Source: Bythopirellula polymerisocia (GTDB taxonomy: Bacteria > Planctomycetota > Planctomycetia > Pirellulales > Lacipirellulaceae). From it: DNA of 64,000 nt. The notes below the pieces were generated by a model. It did not search any database. It saw only the letters and a list, made by a program, of their open reading frames with translations, and was not told the origin of the DNA. The stretch is taken from positions 620,898-684,897 of the forward strand of contig NZ_SJPS01000002.1 in assembly GCF_007860015.1 (NCBI RefSeq), given 5' to 3'. The translations under genes were made by a program, and so were the position numbers. Below are positions 27,893-38,142 of this stretch, one piece after another (the stretch's first letter is position 1; each line of letters opens with the position of its first letter).

Positions 27893-30532
27893 TTAGTCCT
27901 TCACCACAAAACTCACCATCCGACCTGGGACTACAATCTTCTTGGTGACTTGCTTCCCTTCCAACAAAGGAGCAATTTGAGCATCGTTCCTAGCTATTTT
28001 CTCCATCTCTTCCGCATCCGCATCGGCGGGCACGGTAATCTTGCCCCTCAGCTTACCGTTAATCTGTACTGGAATCTCCACTGTCGATTCGGCCAGCACA
28101 TCATCATCGTAAATTGGCCAAGCTTCATAGGCTAGTGTTTTCTCATGCCCCAAGGCCCGCCATAACTCTTCAGCAATGTGTGGTGCAAAGGGCGCCAATA
28201 GAAGAACAAAAGGCTCCAGCACTGCCCGGGGGCGTCGATCTAACTTGGTAAAGTAGTTAGTAAACTCCATCATTCGGGCAATTGCCGTATTGAACGATAA
28301 TTTGGCAATATCCTCGGTTACGGCTTTCACCGTCTTGTGAAACACTCTCTGTGCCTCTTCAGTGGGTTCATCGTCACAAACCGCTAAATTTAAGGCAATC
28401 GACTCCGATCGGTCATCGATGATCATCCTCCAAACCCGACCGAGAAACCCAAACATGCCATTGACCCCTTCCATGCTCCACGGCTTGGTGGCCTCCAGAG
28501 GGCCCATGAACATCTCATATAACCGCAAGGAATCGGCGCCATATTCCTTCACTACTGAGTCTGGATTGACGACGTTCCCTCGACTCTTCGACATTTTTTC
28601 GTTGTTCTCGCCGAGGATCATTCCTTGGTTGATCAACTTCTGAAATGGCTCGGGAGTACTTACAACTCCCCGGTCGTAAAGCACCTTGTGCCAGAAACGC
28701 GCATAGAGCAAATGCAACACGGCGTGTTCAGCTCCTCCCACGTAGAGATCGATGGGCATCCAAGCCTTTTCGATTGTAGGATCGATTGCTGCCTTCGAAT
28801 TGTTGGTATCTAGAAACCGCAGGTAATACCAGCAACTACCTGCCCATTGGGGCATTGTGTTAGTTTCGCGCTTATAGCGAATCCCGTCGATCACAGGATA
28901 AAGCCATTCGTCGGGAGCCTTATCCAAAGGGGGTTCGGGCCGGCCATGAGGTTTGAAGTCCTCGAGATGGGGAAGATCAACCGGCAAATCGGCTTCGTCG
29001 ACTGCACGAACTCGACCGGTTGGATTTCCTGCATCATCAAGCTCATGGAGGACCGGAAATGGCTCACCCCAAAATCGCTGACGACTAAAAAGCCAGTCGC
29101 GGAGCTTGTAGTTAACGGCTTCGCGCGCTAAGCCGCGAGCGGCAAGGGATTCTGTTATTTTCCTTTTGAACTCGGCGGTAGGGAGACCATCAAATTCGCC
29201 AGAATTGATTGCCGTTCCGTGAGCTGCATAAACCTGCACGCCAGCGAGAATCCTTTGCAATTCACCATGGGAGACCTTCTCTCCGGGCTTAACAACGCAT
29301 TTGATTGCAATCTCATATTGCTTAGCAAATTCGAAGTCGCGCTCATCATGAGCGGGAACCGCCATGATCGCTCCCGTACCGTAACTAATGAGTACATAGT
29401 CAGCGATCCAAATCGGAATTCTCTCACCATTGGCTGGGTTTATGGCAAAGCTCCCGGTAAAAACGCCTGTCTTTTCCTTGGCGAGTTCTGCTCGGTGGAG
29501 ATCGCTCTTAGCGGCAGCCTGTCCACAATACTTTTTCACCGCCGCGGCATTTTCGGCGGTCGTAAGCCGCTCGACGAACGGATGTTCGGGAGCGATCACT
29601 ATATAAGTCGCGCCAAACAGAGTGTCGGGCCGCGTTGTATAAATCCGCAGCACATCGTCACCAGGCTTCCTTGGGAACTTATGGACTGGTCGCCTTAGTG
29701 ACCAGTCCTCTTCAGACCCCAAATAGAAATCCACCTCCGCCCCTATGCTTTGCCCAATCCAATTTCGCTGCAGCGCTTTCACACTCTCAGGCCAATCCAC
29801 GAATTCTAAATCACTTTCCAAGCGACTTGCGTACGCGGTAATCCGCAGCATCCATTGCCTCAAGGGACGGCGCTCGACAGGATGCCCTCCCCGCTCGCTC
29901 TTGCCATCGATCACCTCTTCATTGGCGAGTACTGTCCCCAGCGCCGGGCACCAATTTACCGGTGCAAAGCTTTGGAACGCCAAGCGGTGCTCATCGCGAT
30001 ATTCCCGCACCGCATCCGCTCCCGCATCGGCCACTTCATCAGGAATAGGCAATTCCGAGATAGGCCGCCCTTTTTGCTGCTGTTCATCGAACCATGTGTC
30101 GTAGATCTGCAAAAATATCCACTGAGTCCATCGAAAGTATTCGACGTCGGTCGTGGCCAGTTCCCGCGACCAATCGTAGCTGAAACCGAGCATCTTCAAC
30201 TGCCGACGGAATGTGTCGATATTCTTCTCAGTTTGAATCCGAGGGTGTTCACCAGTTTTAATCGCGTGTTCTTCGGCAGGGAGTCCAAAGGCATCAAACC
30301 CCATTGGGTGCAAAACGCTCTTTCCCTGCATGCGGGCCGCCCGGCAAACGATGTCGGTCGCCGTATATCCCTCGGGATGGCCGACGTGCAGGCCGTCACC
30401 ACTAGGGTAGGGAAACATATCAAGCGCGTAGAGTTTCTCCCCCGTGGGCATCTGAGGAGACGCAAAAGTCTGATGCTCTTCCCAGTAGGCTTGCCATTTA
30501 GGTTCGACGGTGGCCGGGTTGTAACGGGGCAT
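27893..30532 (-). CDS. leuS: Leucyl-tRNA synthetase
   Basis: A class I aminoacyl-tRNA synthetase that charges tRNA-Leu. The true start is ATG 30532 ([19 protein letters not shown]), giving 879 residues. The frame stays open for 492 bases upstream, but that part is antisense to the start region of hom and has no family similarity. HIGH-type motif: [17 protein letters not shown]. Editing-domain segments include [19 protein letters not shown] motif: [12 protein letters not shown]. The C-terminal anticodon-binding domain ends in a typical [11 protein letters not shown]. It is transcribed divergently from hom. Confidence 0.96.
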   Translation of the reverse strand: MPRYNPATVEPKWQAYWEEHQTFASPQMPTGEKLYALDMFPYPSGDGLHVGHPEGYTATDIVCRAARMQGKSVLHPMGFDAFGLPAEEHAIKTGEHPRIQTEKNIDTFRRQLKMLGFSYDWSRELATTDVEYFRWTQWIFLQIYDTWFDEQQQKGRPISELPIPDEVADAGADAVREYRDEHRLAFQSFAPVNWCPALGTVLANEEVIDGKSERGGHPVERRPLRQWMLRITAYASRLESDLEFVDWPESVKALQRNWIGQSIGAEVDFYLGSEEDWSLRRPVHKFPRKPGDDVLRIYTTRPDTLFGATYIVIAPEHPFVERLTTAENAAAVKKYCGQAAAKSDLHRAELAKEKTGVFTGSFAINPANGERIPIWIADYVLISYGTGAIMAVPAHDERDFEFAKQYEIAIKCVVKPGEKVSHGELQRILAGVQVYAAHGTAINSGEFDGLPTAEFKRKITESLAARGLAREAVNYKLRDWLFSRQRFWGEPFPVLHELDDAGNPTGRVRAVDEADLPVDLPHLEDFKPHGRPEPPLDKAPDEWLYPVIDGIRYKRETNTMPQWAGSCWYYLRFLDTNNSKAAIDPTIEKAWMPIDLYVGGAEHAVLHLLYARFWHKVLYDRGVVSTPEPFQKLINQGMILGENNEKMSKSRGNVVNPDSVVKEYGADSLRLYEMFMGPLEATKPWSMEGVNGMFGFLGRVWRMIIDDRSESIALNLAVCDDEPTEEAQRVFHKTVKAVTEDIAKLSFNTAIARMMEFTNYFTKLDRRPRAVLEPFVLLLAPFAPHIAEELWRALGHEKTLAYEAWPIYDDDVLAESTVEIPVQINGKLRGKITVPADADAEEMEKIARNDAQIAPLLEGKQVTKKIVVPGRMVSFVVKD

Positions 30533-30713
30533 ATAAAAATCGCGAAATTCAAATTGGTTGTTTGAGGTTCTTAATCGTTGAGAATCGCTAATTCTACAGT
30601 AGCAAAGCACTTGCGCAAACCGCGTGCCAGTTGACGTTCGTGGCCCAGGCCAATTACGATAGCCGCTCTGACAACGTGCAGACAAATAACCGGCTAAGGC
30701 CCCAAAAGAAGAC

Positions 30714-32009
30714 ATGGATAAGACAAAAGTAGGCATTATCGGGCTAGGAACCGTCGGCTCAGGCGTTGCTAGGCTATTGCTTGACTTTGGCGACCGCACG
30801 GGGCGGCACGCTGGCCGCACATTGTGGCTGGAAAAAGCCGTCGTCCGTGACTTGGCTAAGGCTAGAGACTGCGATTTACCTGCCAGTGTGCTCACCGATG
30901 ATATCGAGGAGGTGCTTAACCACCCTGAAATTGAAGTTGTGGCCCAACTCATTGGGGGACTCGAACCGGCCCGCACAATCATGCTCAAGCTACTCGAGAG
31001 CGGCAAAGACGTGGTCACCGCCAATAAAGCCTTGCTCGCTCAACATGGACCAGAACTATTCGACCGTGCCCGTGAGCTTGGTCGTTCCATCGCTTTCGAA
31101 GCCTCCGTCGCCGGTGGGATTCCGATCATCGCCAATATCGGCCAGTGTTTATCTGCCAACCAGATCGAGTCGCTCTTCGGCATCCTCAACGGCACGAGCA
31201 ATTTTATACTTTCCAAGATGCACGAAGATGGTGCCGCATACGCCGACGTGCTTGCCGAGGCCCAGCGACTTGGTTATGCCGAAGCCGACCCAACCATGGA
31301 TGTCGATGGAGCAGACGCAGCTCAAAAGCTGGCAATTCTCGCGCATCTGGCCTTCGGAGCTCGCGTTGATTGGCAGGATATTCCTCGCACCGGGATCGAC
31401 AAGCTCGACGTGGCCGATGTGCGTTACGCCCAAGAAATGGGTTACAAAATCAAACTCTTGGCCGTGGCCCAGTTGGTGGGCGATGGTTTGGAACTCCACG
31501 TCTCACCGACTCTTGTAAAGGCGGGCACACCTCTCGCCGAAGTGGGAGGTCCATTCAACGCCATCAGAGTAGTCGGCGACGCCGTCGGACCCCTGCTCTT
31601 CTATGGTGCTGGGGCCGGACAGATGCCGACTGCTTCGGCCGTAGTAGCCGACTTGATCGACACTGCCGTAGGCCGCACAAAGATTACTTTCAAGACACTC
31701 GAACTCTGGTCTAACCGCCAGGCCCGAGTTACTGCCAACGACTATGCCCAGGCCAAAGGCCGGTTTTACCTGCGAGCAAATGTGGTGGACCACCCCGGCG
31801 TGCTTGCCCAGATCGCTACCGCATTGGGTCGTCAGCAAGTATCAATAGCCTCGGTCCTGCAGCACGAAGCCGAAGAAGGGAGCCAAGTATTGCCCCTAGT
31901 AATAATGACCCACGAGACCACTGAAGGTGCTGCCGCGAAAGCTTGCGAAGAAATCGCTGCCTTTAAAAGCGTCCAAGGTGACCTGGTCCGTATGTGGGTG
32001 CGAGGCTGA
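30714..32009 (+). CDS. hom: Homoserine dehydrogenase
   Basis: Converts aspartate semialdehyde to homoserine, the branch to threonine and methionine. 431 residues. The NAD(P)-binding Rossmann part is [18 protein letters not shown]. It is followed by [15 protein letters not shown] and the catalytic [34 protein letters not shown]-terminal ACT domain (about 350-430, [16 protein letters not shown]) suggests allosteric control by threonine. It is the first gene of a plus-strand block with the aPGAM-type gene and lysC, so the block forms a threonine-biosynthesis unit. Confidence 0.96.
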   Translation: MDKTKVGIIGLGTVGSGVARLLLDFGDRTGRHAGRTLWLEKAVVRDLAKARDCDLPASVLTDDIEEVLNHPEIEVVAQLIGGLEPARTIMLKLLESGKDVVTANKALLAQHGPELFDRARELGRSIAFEASVAGGIPIIANIGQCLSANQIESLFGILNGTSNFILSKMHEDGAAYADVLAEAQRLGYAEADPTMDVDGADAAQKLAILAHLAFGARVDWQDIPRTGIDKLDVADVRYAQEMGYKIKLLAVAQLVGDGLELHVSPTLVKAGTPLAEVGGPFNAIRVVGDAVGPLLFYGAGAGQMPTASAVVADLIDTAVGRTKITFKTLELWSNRQARVTANDYAQAKGRFYLRANVVDHPGVLAQIATALGRQQVSIASVLQHEAEEGSQVLPLVIMTHETTEGAAAKACEEIAAFKSVQGDLVRMWVRG

Positions 32010-32075
32010 CTCCAACCAAGGACTGTTCGCTTTTTCTATGGATCGGTCACTGTACGACAAGTTAATTCAAAACTT

Positions 32076-33284
32076 ATGAAATACGCCATCATCATCCCCG
32101 ACGGTGCCGCTGACGAGCCTCAGTCCACACTGGAAGGAAAGACTCCCCTCGAAGCAGCTCGCACCCCTGAAATGGATGCCATCGCTGCCGCTGGCGTCGT
32201 GGCACGCGCATGTCACACGCCGGCGGTACTTCCCGCCGGTTCTGAAGTAGGCAACATGAGCCTGTTGGGTTACGACCCCCTGATCAATTTCACTGGTCGG
32301 GCACCCATCGAAGCCGCCGCACAGGGGATTGAACTCTCACCCGAAGATTGGGCTATCCGCTGTAATCTGGTCACCATTGAAGACCAGATCATGAAAAGTT
32401 TCACGGCAGGGCACATCTCCACTGAAGAAGCAACCGAATTGTTGGCTTCCGCACAAGAAATGCTTGGCGGCGACGGACTCGAGTTTGTCCCCGGGGTTAG
32501 TTATCGCAATCTGCTCATCTGGCGAGGTAATCAGCGTCCCGCTCCGTTCACCATGGAGATGCGCGCTACTCCACCGCATGATCTCACCGATAAATCTGTC
32601 CTTGACAATTTTCCACGAGGACCTGGAAGCGATGTCCTCAACGACCTCATGGCAGCCACTATTGATATGTTCGCCAATCATCCTGTAAACAAGAAGCGAA
32701 TCGCTGCCGGAAAACCTCCCGCCACAAACATTTGGCTGTGGGGCATCGGCAAGGCACCCAAACTCGCACCATTCGCACAAGTCTATGGTCCGCAAGGGGC
32801 AATGATCACGGCGGTTGATCTGCTGCGTGGCCTCGCTACGCTTGTCGGTTGGCAGCGAATAGAAGTCCCAGGAGCAACTGGCTATACCGACACCGACTAC
32901 TCCGCAAAGGGACGTTACGCCGTTGACGCCCTTAAAGAGGTCGACCTCATTTGTGTCCACGTCGAAGCACCCGACGAGGCGTCTCATGAAGGAGACTGCG
33001 GCAAGAAAGTCGCCGCAATCGAAGAAATTGATACGCACGTTGTCGGCCCAGTGCTTGAGGCATTGAAGTCCAGCGGGGATTGGCGAATCATGATCTCGCC
33101 TGATCACCCTACGTACCTCAGCACGAAAACGCACACCCACGGGCATGTCCCTGTGGCCATAGCGGGGACCGGCATCGAACCTGACCAGTTCATCAGCTAC
33201 GGCGACACCAACGCCGCCAATTCACAACTGGCATTCGACGAAGGCTGGCGCACCATGGGCTGGTTCACAGGAAAAAGCAAATAG
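32076..33284 (+). CDS. aPGAM-type phosphoglycerate mutase / proposed homoserine kinase
   Basis: A 402-residue member of the alkaline-phosphatase superfamily, archaeal-type cofactor-independent phosphoglycerate mutase branch. Metal-site motifs: IIIPDGAADEP at the N-terminus, GSEVGNMSLLGYDP with the likely nucleophilic Ser, HVEAPDEASHEGD, and SPDHPTYLSTKTHTHG near the C-terminus. This subgroup has been proposed to act as a homoserine kinase in organisms without ThrB (family TIGR02535). Here it lies between hom (66-base gap) and lysC (48-base gap), which supports that role. A glycolytic mutase function cannot be excluded. Confidence 0.85.
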   Translation: MKYAIIIPDGAADEPQSTLEGKTPLEAARTPEMDAIAAAGVVARACHTPAVLPAGSEVGNMSLLGYDPLINFTGRAPIEAAAQGIELSPEDWAIRCNLVTIEDQIMKSFTAGHISTEEATELLASAQEMLGGDGLEFVPGVSYRNLLIWRGNQRPAPFTMEMRATPPHDLTDKSVLDNFPRGPGSDVLNDLMAATIDMFANHPVNKKRIAAGKPPATNIWLWGIGKAPKLAPFAQVYGPQGAMITAVDLLRGLATLVGWQRIEVPGATGYTDTDYSAKGRYAVDALKEVDLICVHVEAPDEASHEGDCGKKVAAIEEIDTHVVGPVLEALKSSGDWRIMISPDHPTYLSTKTHTHGHVPVAIAGTGIEPDQFISYGDTNAANSQLAFDEGWRTMGWFTGKSK

Positions 33285-33332
33285 CGCAAAGTTCCATTTC
33301 CGAATTCCGCACTCTGCATTCTGCATTTAATT

Positions 33333-35114
33333 ATGGGTATCATCGTTCAAAAATTTGGCGGCACTAGTGTGGCCGACGCCGACAAAATACTAGCCGCTGC
33401 TCGCAAGGCAATTCGAACTCAACAGCAAGGCCATCAAGTGGTCATGGTGGTCAGTGCCATGGGCAAAAACACCGACGTCTTGGTGGACCTGGCCGGCCAG
33501 ATCACCAGCAATCCACCCGCGCGGGAAATGGATATGTTACTCTCTACGGGTGAGCAGGTGAGCGTTGCACTCATGGCGATGGCCATTACCGAACTGGGAA
33601 GCAAAGCAGTGAGCCTCACCGGAGGGCAAATAGGTATCAAGACTGATAATTCTCACACCAAAGCCCGCATCCAGTCCATTTCAACTGAAAGGATGCGTAA
33701 ACATCTCGACGACGGGCATATCGTCATTGCTGCTGGCTTCCAGGGAATTGATGACGATTTCAATATCACTACACTCGGTCGCGGCGGAAGTGATACGACC
33801 GCCGTTGCACTAGCTGCGGTGCTGCAGGCCGATGCCTGCGAGATCTACACCGACGTCGATGGCGTCTTCACCACCGATCCGCGGATCGTCGCCGAAGCCC
33901 GCAAAATGGACCGTGTCAGCCATGACGAAATTCTGGAGTTAGCTAGCATGGGCGCGGGCGTAATGCATAGCCGCTCGATTGAATTCGGCAAGAAGTTCGG
34001 CGTGCCGATTCATGTCTGCAATAGTGCCAGCTTCAGCGACGAACCCGGCACCGTCATAGGCCTGCATTCCGAGAGCCAAGATCGCCCTGTGAGCGGCGTT
34101 GCATTGACCAAGAATGAAGCGTGGATTTCCCTGGCTGATGTCCCCGACCAACCCGGCACGATGGACACCCTGTTTTCAAAACTTGGTAGCGTGAATGTGG
34201 CGGTCGACATGATCGTGCAGAACGTAGGCGAAGGGGGCAAAGCCGAGATTTCATTTACTGTACTGGAATCCGACCTACCCACGACTTTGAAGGCGGTCAA
34301 CATAGTTGCCAAAGATCTGGGAGGAGTCGAAGTTACCCACGAAGCAAACGTCTCCAAAGTGTCGATCGTCGGGCTGGGAATGGCCACTCAGACGGGCGTC
34401 GCCGACCGCATGTTTCGCGCGTTGGCCGATGAAGCAATCAACATCCTGGCCATCACGACCAGCCAGATAAAGATTTCTGCCCTCGTGCCCCGCGATCAAG
34501 CCATGAAAGCACTGCGGGCAGTCCATGGCGAATTTGAACTTGAGAAACAGCCAGGAGACCGCGCAGCTTTTGGCAACAAATCAACAGTCACTCTTCAACC
34601 AAGTCCTGTTGATGTCGTTGACCGCCTACAACGCATGGAAGATCTTACGATCGATGATATCCAACTCGACGAAACTCAAGGTCGCGTTACCGTCTCCCAG
34701 GTCCCCGACAAGCCAGGCATCGCCGCCGAGATCTTCGAGGCAGTCGCTGCTGAAGAGATCATGGTCGACATGATCGTGCAAGGGACCGGTCGTGACGGTT
34801 TAGCAAACGTCAGCTTTACAGTGCCAATGGAAGCGGTGTCAACCGCTACCGAGATTGTTCGATCAGTCGCTGCACAAATGGAATGTGGTCCCGTCACGAG
34901 CGATCCAAAAATCGCGATCCTCTCCGTGTTCGGCATAGGCATCCGCACTCACACAGGGGTCGGCGTACGAATGTTTCAAGCATTGTCCCGTGCAGACATC
35001 AACGTCGAAATAGTCAGCTCCAGTGAGATGCGTGTGAATGTGGTCGTCGACGCAGACAAAGGCCCTGCAGGCCTGCAAGCCCTACAAGCCGCATTTGCCG
35101 ACGTCATCGGATGA
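33333..35114 (+). CDS. lysC: Aspartate kinase with four ACT domains
   Basis: Phosphorylates aspartate, the entry step to lysine, threonine and methionine. 593 residues, much longer than the usual 405-450. The kinase domain (about 1-245) shows IVQKFGGTSVADADK, STGEQVSVALMA and GRGGSDTTAVALA. Two consecutive pairs of ACT domains follow, marked by VPDQPGTMDTLFSKLG, SIVGLGMATQTGVADRMF, VPDKPGIAAEIFEAV and LSVFGIGIRTHTGVGVRMF. Four ACT domains are known from cyanobacterial aspartokinases and allow combined feedback by lysine and threonine. It closes the hom-aPGAM-lysC block. Confidence 0.95.
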   Translation: MGIIVQKFGGTSVADADKILAAARKAIRTQQQGHQVVMVVSAMGKNTDVLVDLAGQITSNPPAREMDMLLSTGEQVSVALMAMAITELGSKAVSLTGGQIGIKTDNSHTKARIQSISTERMRKHLDDGHIVIAAGFQGIDDDFNITTLGRGGSDTTAVALAAVLQADACEIYTDVDGVFTTDPRIVAEARKMDRVSHDEILELASMGAGVMHSRSIEFGKKFGVPIHVCNSASFSDEPGTVIGLHSESQDRPVSGVALTKNEAWISLADVPDQPGTMDTLFSKLGSVNVAVDMIVQNVGEGGKAEISFTVLESDLPTTLKAVNIVAKDLGGVEVTHEANVSKVSIVGLGMATQTGVADRMFRALADEAINILAITTSQIKISALVPRDQAMKALRAVHGEFELEKQPGDRAAFGNKSTVTLQPSPVDVVDRLQRMEDLTIDDIQLDETQGRVTVSQVPDKPGIAAEIFEAVAAEEIMVDMIVQGTGRDGLANVSFTVPMEAVSTATEIVRSVAAQMECGPVTSDPKIAILSVFGIGIRTHTGVGVRMFQALSRADINVEIVSSSEMRVNVVVDADKGPAGLQALQAAFADVIG

Positions 35115-35166
35115 ATGAAAGCGGAATGAATCAATTCTCATTCCACATGCTTCAATCCGCAACTGT

Positions 35167-35580
35167 TTAAAGGTTGTTTTCGTCGATCACGTCGTGCAGC
35201 ACGTCTTCAGCGACATAGATCGGGAGAGCAGGATTGCAACTGACAGCTACAGCAATTGCATCGCTGGGGCGGGAATCGATTTCAATTAGTTCTCCCTCAT
35301 GACGCACTCTAAGCTGGGCATAGTAGGTGTGTTCTTTGAGTTCATTGATCACAACGTCCTGAAACTCGCCACCGAGTGTTTCCACTGCGTTAACTAATAG
35401 ATCGTGCGTCAACGGCCGCGGGGCTTCAAACCCCTTCACCCGACGGTCGATACTCGTGGCTTCAAATATGCCAATCAGGATGGGAAACATCCGCTGGCCA
35501 TCGATTTCGCGCAACCAAATGACTTGCTCGCTGGTGACCTCACTGATCACGATCCGCGCTAATTCCATGGCCACTGGCAT
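35167..35580 (-). CDS. Bifunctional nuclease family protein (DUF151)
   Basis: A 137-residue protein with the DUF151 pattern: EVTSEQVIWLREIDGQRMFPILIGIFEATSI (split by family loops), RPLTHDLLVNAVETLG and the C-terminal EIDSRPSDAIAVAV. Family members from plants and Thermotoga have been described as having RNase and DNase activity. The bacterial role is poorly known. It starts at ATG 35580 or 35568 and converges with lysC. Confidence 0.88.
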   Translation of the reverse strand: MPVAMELARIVISEVTSEQVIWLREIDGQRMFPILIGIFEATSIDRRVKGFEAPRPLTHDLLVNAVETLGGEFQDVVINELKEHTYYAQLRVRHEGELIEIDSRPSDAIAVAVSCNPALPIYVAEDVLHDVIDENNL

Positions 35581-35797
35581 ATTGGAAATCCTTAGGGGAT
35601 GAATCGCATTTACTCACCCTTCATAAGGGTGTCTGCCTTGATTATAGGTCCGCACCCGAAGGGAGTGCTACCGCTTCAGACAGGAGATTTTGAAAGAGGG
35701 CTCTCAGGATTCGCCAGTGAATGAGACAGATCCGATCAGCTAATTCAGGGGCATGTTGCCAGATTACATGCGATCGGCAATACTCGGAGGTTCGCTC

Positions 35798-35871
<74 letters not shown>

Positions 35872-36262
35872 CTTTTTATTTTTTCTTCGGGATCTATGCC
35901 ACTTCTTGGCAGCTCTTTGAAATCCTATTGCCCAAAAAATCAGCTTTTACAGCATCTGTGCGGTGGAGAGGATGCACTCATAGAAAAATGATGTCAATGC
36001 TGGCCGATATTTCCCTTCACGGATCGGCGATCATCCTCACGGGGCATTCAATTCCATAAATGATGGTGCTTGGGAAAGCAGAGTCGTACCGCTACTCCTA
36101 AACAGCGAAGGAGTGGAAGCGCATGATTGACCGCTGAAGATAATCGACGGGTTCTTTCGACCGTAGCATTTTGTGGGAATTATCTAATCAAAAAAACCAT
36201 TTACTTCGTCGGGCTAAATAGCGTAGGGGCCTACTCGTTGCGACGGGTTACACCTCGACTGG
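35872..36262. other. Noncoding region after the tRNA
   Basis: About 390 bases with no convincing gene. It begins with a T-rich stretch just after the tRNA that could end its transcription. The short plus-strand frame at 35841-36059 starts inside the tRNA and is not credible. Confidence 0.45.
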
Positions 36263-36826
36263 CTAGCTTCCAACCATGTACTGTACCTGCTTGCCTAGGA
36301 ATGCTGCGACAGATTTGGCTAAGGATTCCACGCGCTCATTGCGATTGTTCTCGGTTTCATCAAGCGTAATCGATCTTCGCGGACTCTTAATACGCAAAAT
36401 CGCTCTCTGGACAGTGGCAGTAGTTTCAGGTCGGTCATCATGACCGGGCCGCCACTCGTTGGTAGCTTCAACGATCACACTATCAACATGTTCGAGTTTG
36501 AAGCTACATGGCTTTCCTACTTCAATCACGGGCGATCTTACTTGATAATCGCCTGTCCCTGTCGAAGAGTCGAGCACCAGCGTCAATCGCCCAACTCCGA
36601 GAGTGATAGCCCCTATCCAGAATAACCCTTGGCCAATGAGCACTCCTATCGATAGAGGTAGAAACGACCATCTCCATCCGCCGCTCGCTTGGTAGGTCAT
36701 CCAGATCAAAGCGACTGCACCGGTAGTAATGAGTGCCCCGCAACCGCACAACACGATCATCCAGATCCGCCGACCCGGAATGCCGACTAGCACTAAGTGT
36801 GAATCGGTTTCACTCTGAATGTACAT
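36263..36826 (-). CDS. Hypothetical membrane protein
   Basis: A 187-residue protein of no recognised family. Two hydrophobic segments near the N-terminus (IWMIVLCGCGALITTGAVAL and LPLSIGVLIGQGLFWIGAI) are followed by a soluble part with beta-strand character (LTLVLDSSTGTGDYQVRSPV, RAILRIKSPRRSITLDETEN). The pattern resembles small membrane-anchored PH-like proteins, but I cannot confirm this. GAGG lies six bases before ATG 36826, which supports this start. Confidence 0.6.
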   Translation of the reverse strand: MYIQSETDSHLVLVGIPGRRIWMIVLCGCGALITTGAVALIWMTYQASGGWRWSFLPLSIGVLIGQGLFWIGAITLGVGRLTLVLDSSTGTGDYQVRSPVIEVGKPCSFKLEHVDSVIVEATNEWRPGHDDRPETTATVQRAILRIKSPRRSITLDETENNRNERVESLAKSVAAFLGKQVQYMVGS

Positions 36827-36996
36827 TTGCAACCTCAGCAAAGTTTATGTCTAGCAAGCGAGGCGGATCAAGTTCGCTTCGCTACACCACACTCGTGGCA
36901 GGAATAGTAAACTCTTCCTTGCACCACCTCACTTCGCCAGCTTCCATAGCTTACTTGAGCGGGGCCGACCCGTTCCTCCCAAAGAAACCCTTGGCC

Positions 36997-37755
36997 TTAA
37001 GCTGTCAGTGGAGGTAGTGAACTTGCGAAATCTTTGAGCAGGCGGGGTGCGGTTTCGATATCTCCCTCGCGCGGGATAAAGAGGCCGCGGACTCGCAAGC
37101 GGCGAATGACCCCTTTCTCTTGGAATTCGCCACCAAGAGTTCGCTGCAATGTCCAACTGTCGGACTGATCATCAACGGCTTGCCAAGTGCCCAAGTCCTC
37201 TGGATGTGTCATCTCCAAATAGCTCCAACTTCCCTTTGCACCACGCAGCAATACCCCTGCGAATTCATCACATGTAAGTTCTTGTCCAGAGGAGATCAGT
37301 CTTGCTTTCTTATGAGAATCAGGAACGAACCAGGCTTCTTTGGCATGAATCGAAGTGATCGTTTGCACCTTGGGATAACTTTCCAGAAGAGATGTTTGCA
37401 GCGAGACAATTGCATCGATTATCACTAGTCTCGAATCAGTTATTTCAACTCGCCAATATACATCCAGTGAAAATGGCTGCGAGTGGGTCTCTGGATATCT
37501 CGCCACTAGGTCTCTGCCACGGACAAAGCAGTCAAACCCCTCGTTGATTGACAGGCCTTGCTCGGAAAAACCTTGCGCAAGTCCAATTCCTAACACACTC
37601 CCAGTAAGAGAAACGGATTCTGCAGAGATCGTGCGAAGACCTAAGACAGGGCGTTGAAGATTCAGATGCGCACTAAAAGAGCCTGTCTTGAGTAGCGCAT
37701 CGTGACCACGAAGCTGCCACATTACCTCAGTAGAATTGTTATGCTCCAAATTCAT
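36997..37755 (-). CDS. Hypothetical protein
   Basis: A 252-residue protein that I do not recognise. It has no signal peptide and no membrane segment. The sequence alternates short beta-type stretches (DSRLVIIDAIVSLQTSLLES, VYWRVEITDS, IRRLRVRGLFIPREGD). The start is probably ATG 37755 (MNLEHNNSTEVMW); an upstream ATG at 37773 is possible. Codon use looks like that of its neighbours. It lies 170 bases upstream of the hypothetical membrane protein on the same strand, so the two may be co-transcribed. Confidence 0.55.
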   Translation of the reverse strand: MNLEHNNSTEVMWQLRGHDALLKTGSFSAHLNLQRPVLGLRTISAESVSLTGSVLGIGLAQGFSEQGLSINEGFDCFVRGRDLVARYPETHSQPFSLDVYWRVEITDSRLVIIDAIVSLQTSLLESYPKVQTITSIHAKEAWFVPDSHKKARLISSGQELTCDEFAGVLLRGAKGSWSYLEMTHPEDLGTWQAVDDQSDSWTLQRTLGGEFQEKGVIRRLRVRGLFIPREGDIETAPRLLKDFASSLPPLTA

Positions 37756-38142
37756 TGAGAAACATGAATGCACTGCAAATTGTTGCTATCGTAATCCCAG
37801 CTTGGATTCTGAGGATAAAAAAAACCCCGCCGAACACCGAGGTGCTGCGACGGGGCCGGAACAGAGAAGAGGCCAAATGTTTTCTTGGGGGGGGATAATA
37901 GATATTAGGCAAACACCTTCCACACTTTCGCGGTTGGGTTGACTGAAGAAACACTTGTCCCCAGTTCACTTGTTCATCCATAATCATACCAATTCAGAAC
38001 TCTGTGTCCAGCTTTCTGGGGAGAATCTTCTAGATTTTTGCTTGAACCGCTGTTCAATTTTGCTACGTTCAGCCCTTATTACCTATTCGATAAGGTTTTA
38101 CGTTGATGCAAATTGGCTAAACTATCAGGAAGAGCATTATTC
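37756..38142. other. Noncoding region between the divergent hypothetical and suhB-like genes
   Basis: It holds the minus-strand terminator described at 37817-37855, a run of eight or nine G at about 37890, and the leader of the inositol monophosphatase gene. No long gene is present. A small untranslated or short-peptide transcript on the minus strand ending at the terminator is possible. Confidence 0.45.
37817..37855 (-). terminator. Rho-independent terminator on the minus strand
   Basis: Read on the minus strand, a GC-rich stem starts CCCCGTCG and closes CGGCGGGG, with an inner AGCAC/GTGTT helix and a CTCG loop. Eight T follow directly. It has the form of a strong intrinsic terminator. No annotated minus-strand gene ends just upstream of it. 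Confidence 0.75.

Noticed and set aside
30533..31024. Upstream extension of the leuS reading frame by 164 codons
   Set aside because: It is antisense to the start of hom, has low-complexity Ser/Thr-rich sequence, and LeuS proteins begin at the MPRYNP start.
32337..33146. Minus-strand frame of 269 codons
   Set aside because: It is antisense to the aPGAM-type gene with intact metal motifs; no ribosome site or domain is visible.
37739..37987. Minus-strand frame of 82 codons crossing a terminator
   Set aside because: The intrinsic terminator at 37817-37855 lies inside the frame, so a full-length product is unlikely; a shorter peptide ending before it cannot be excluded.
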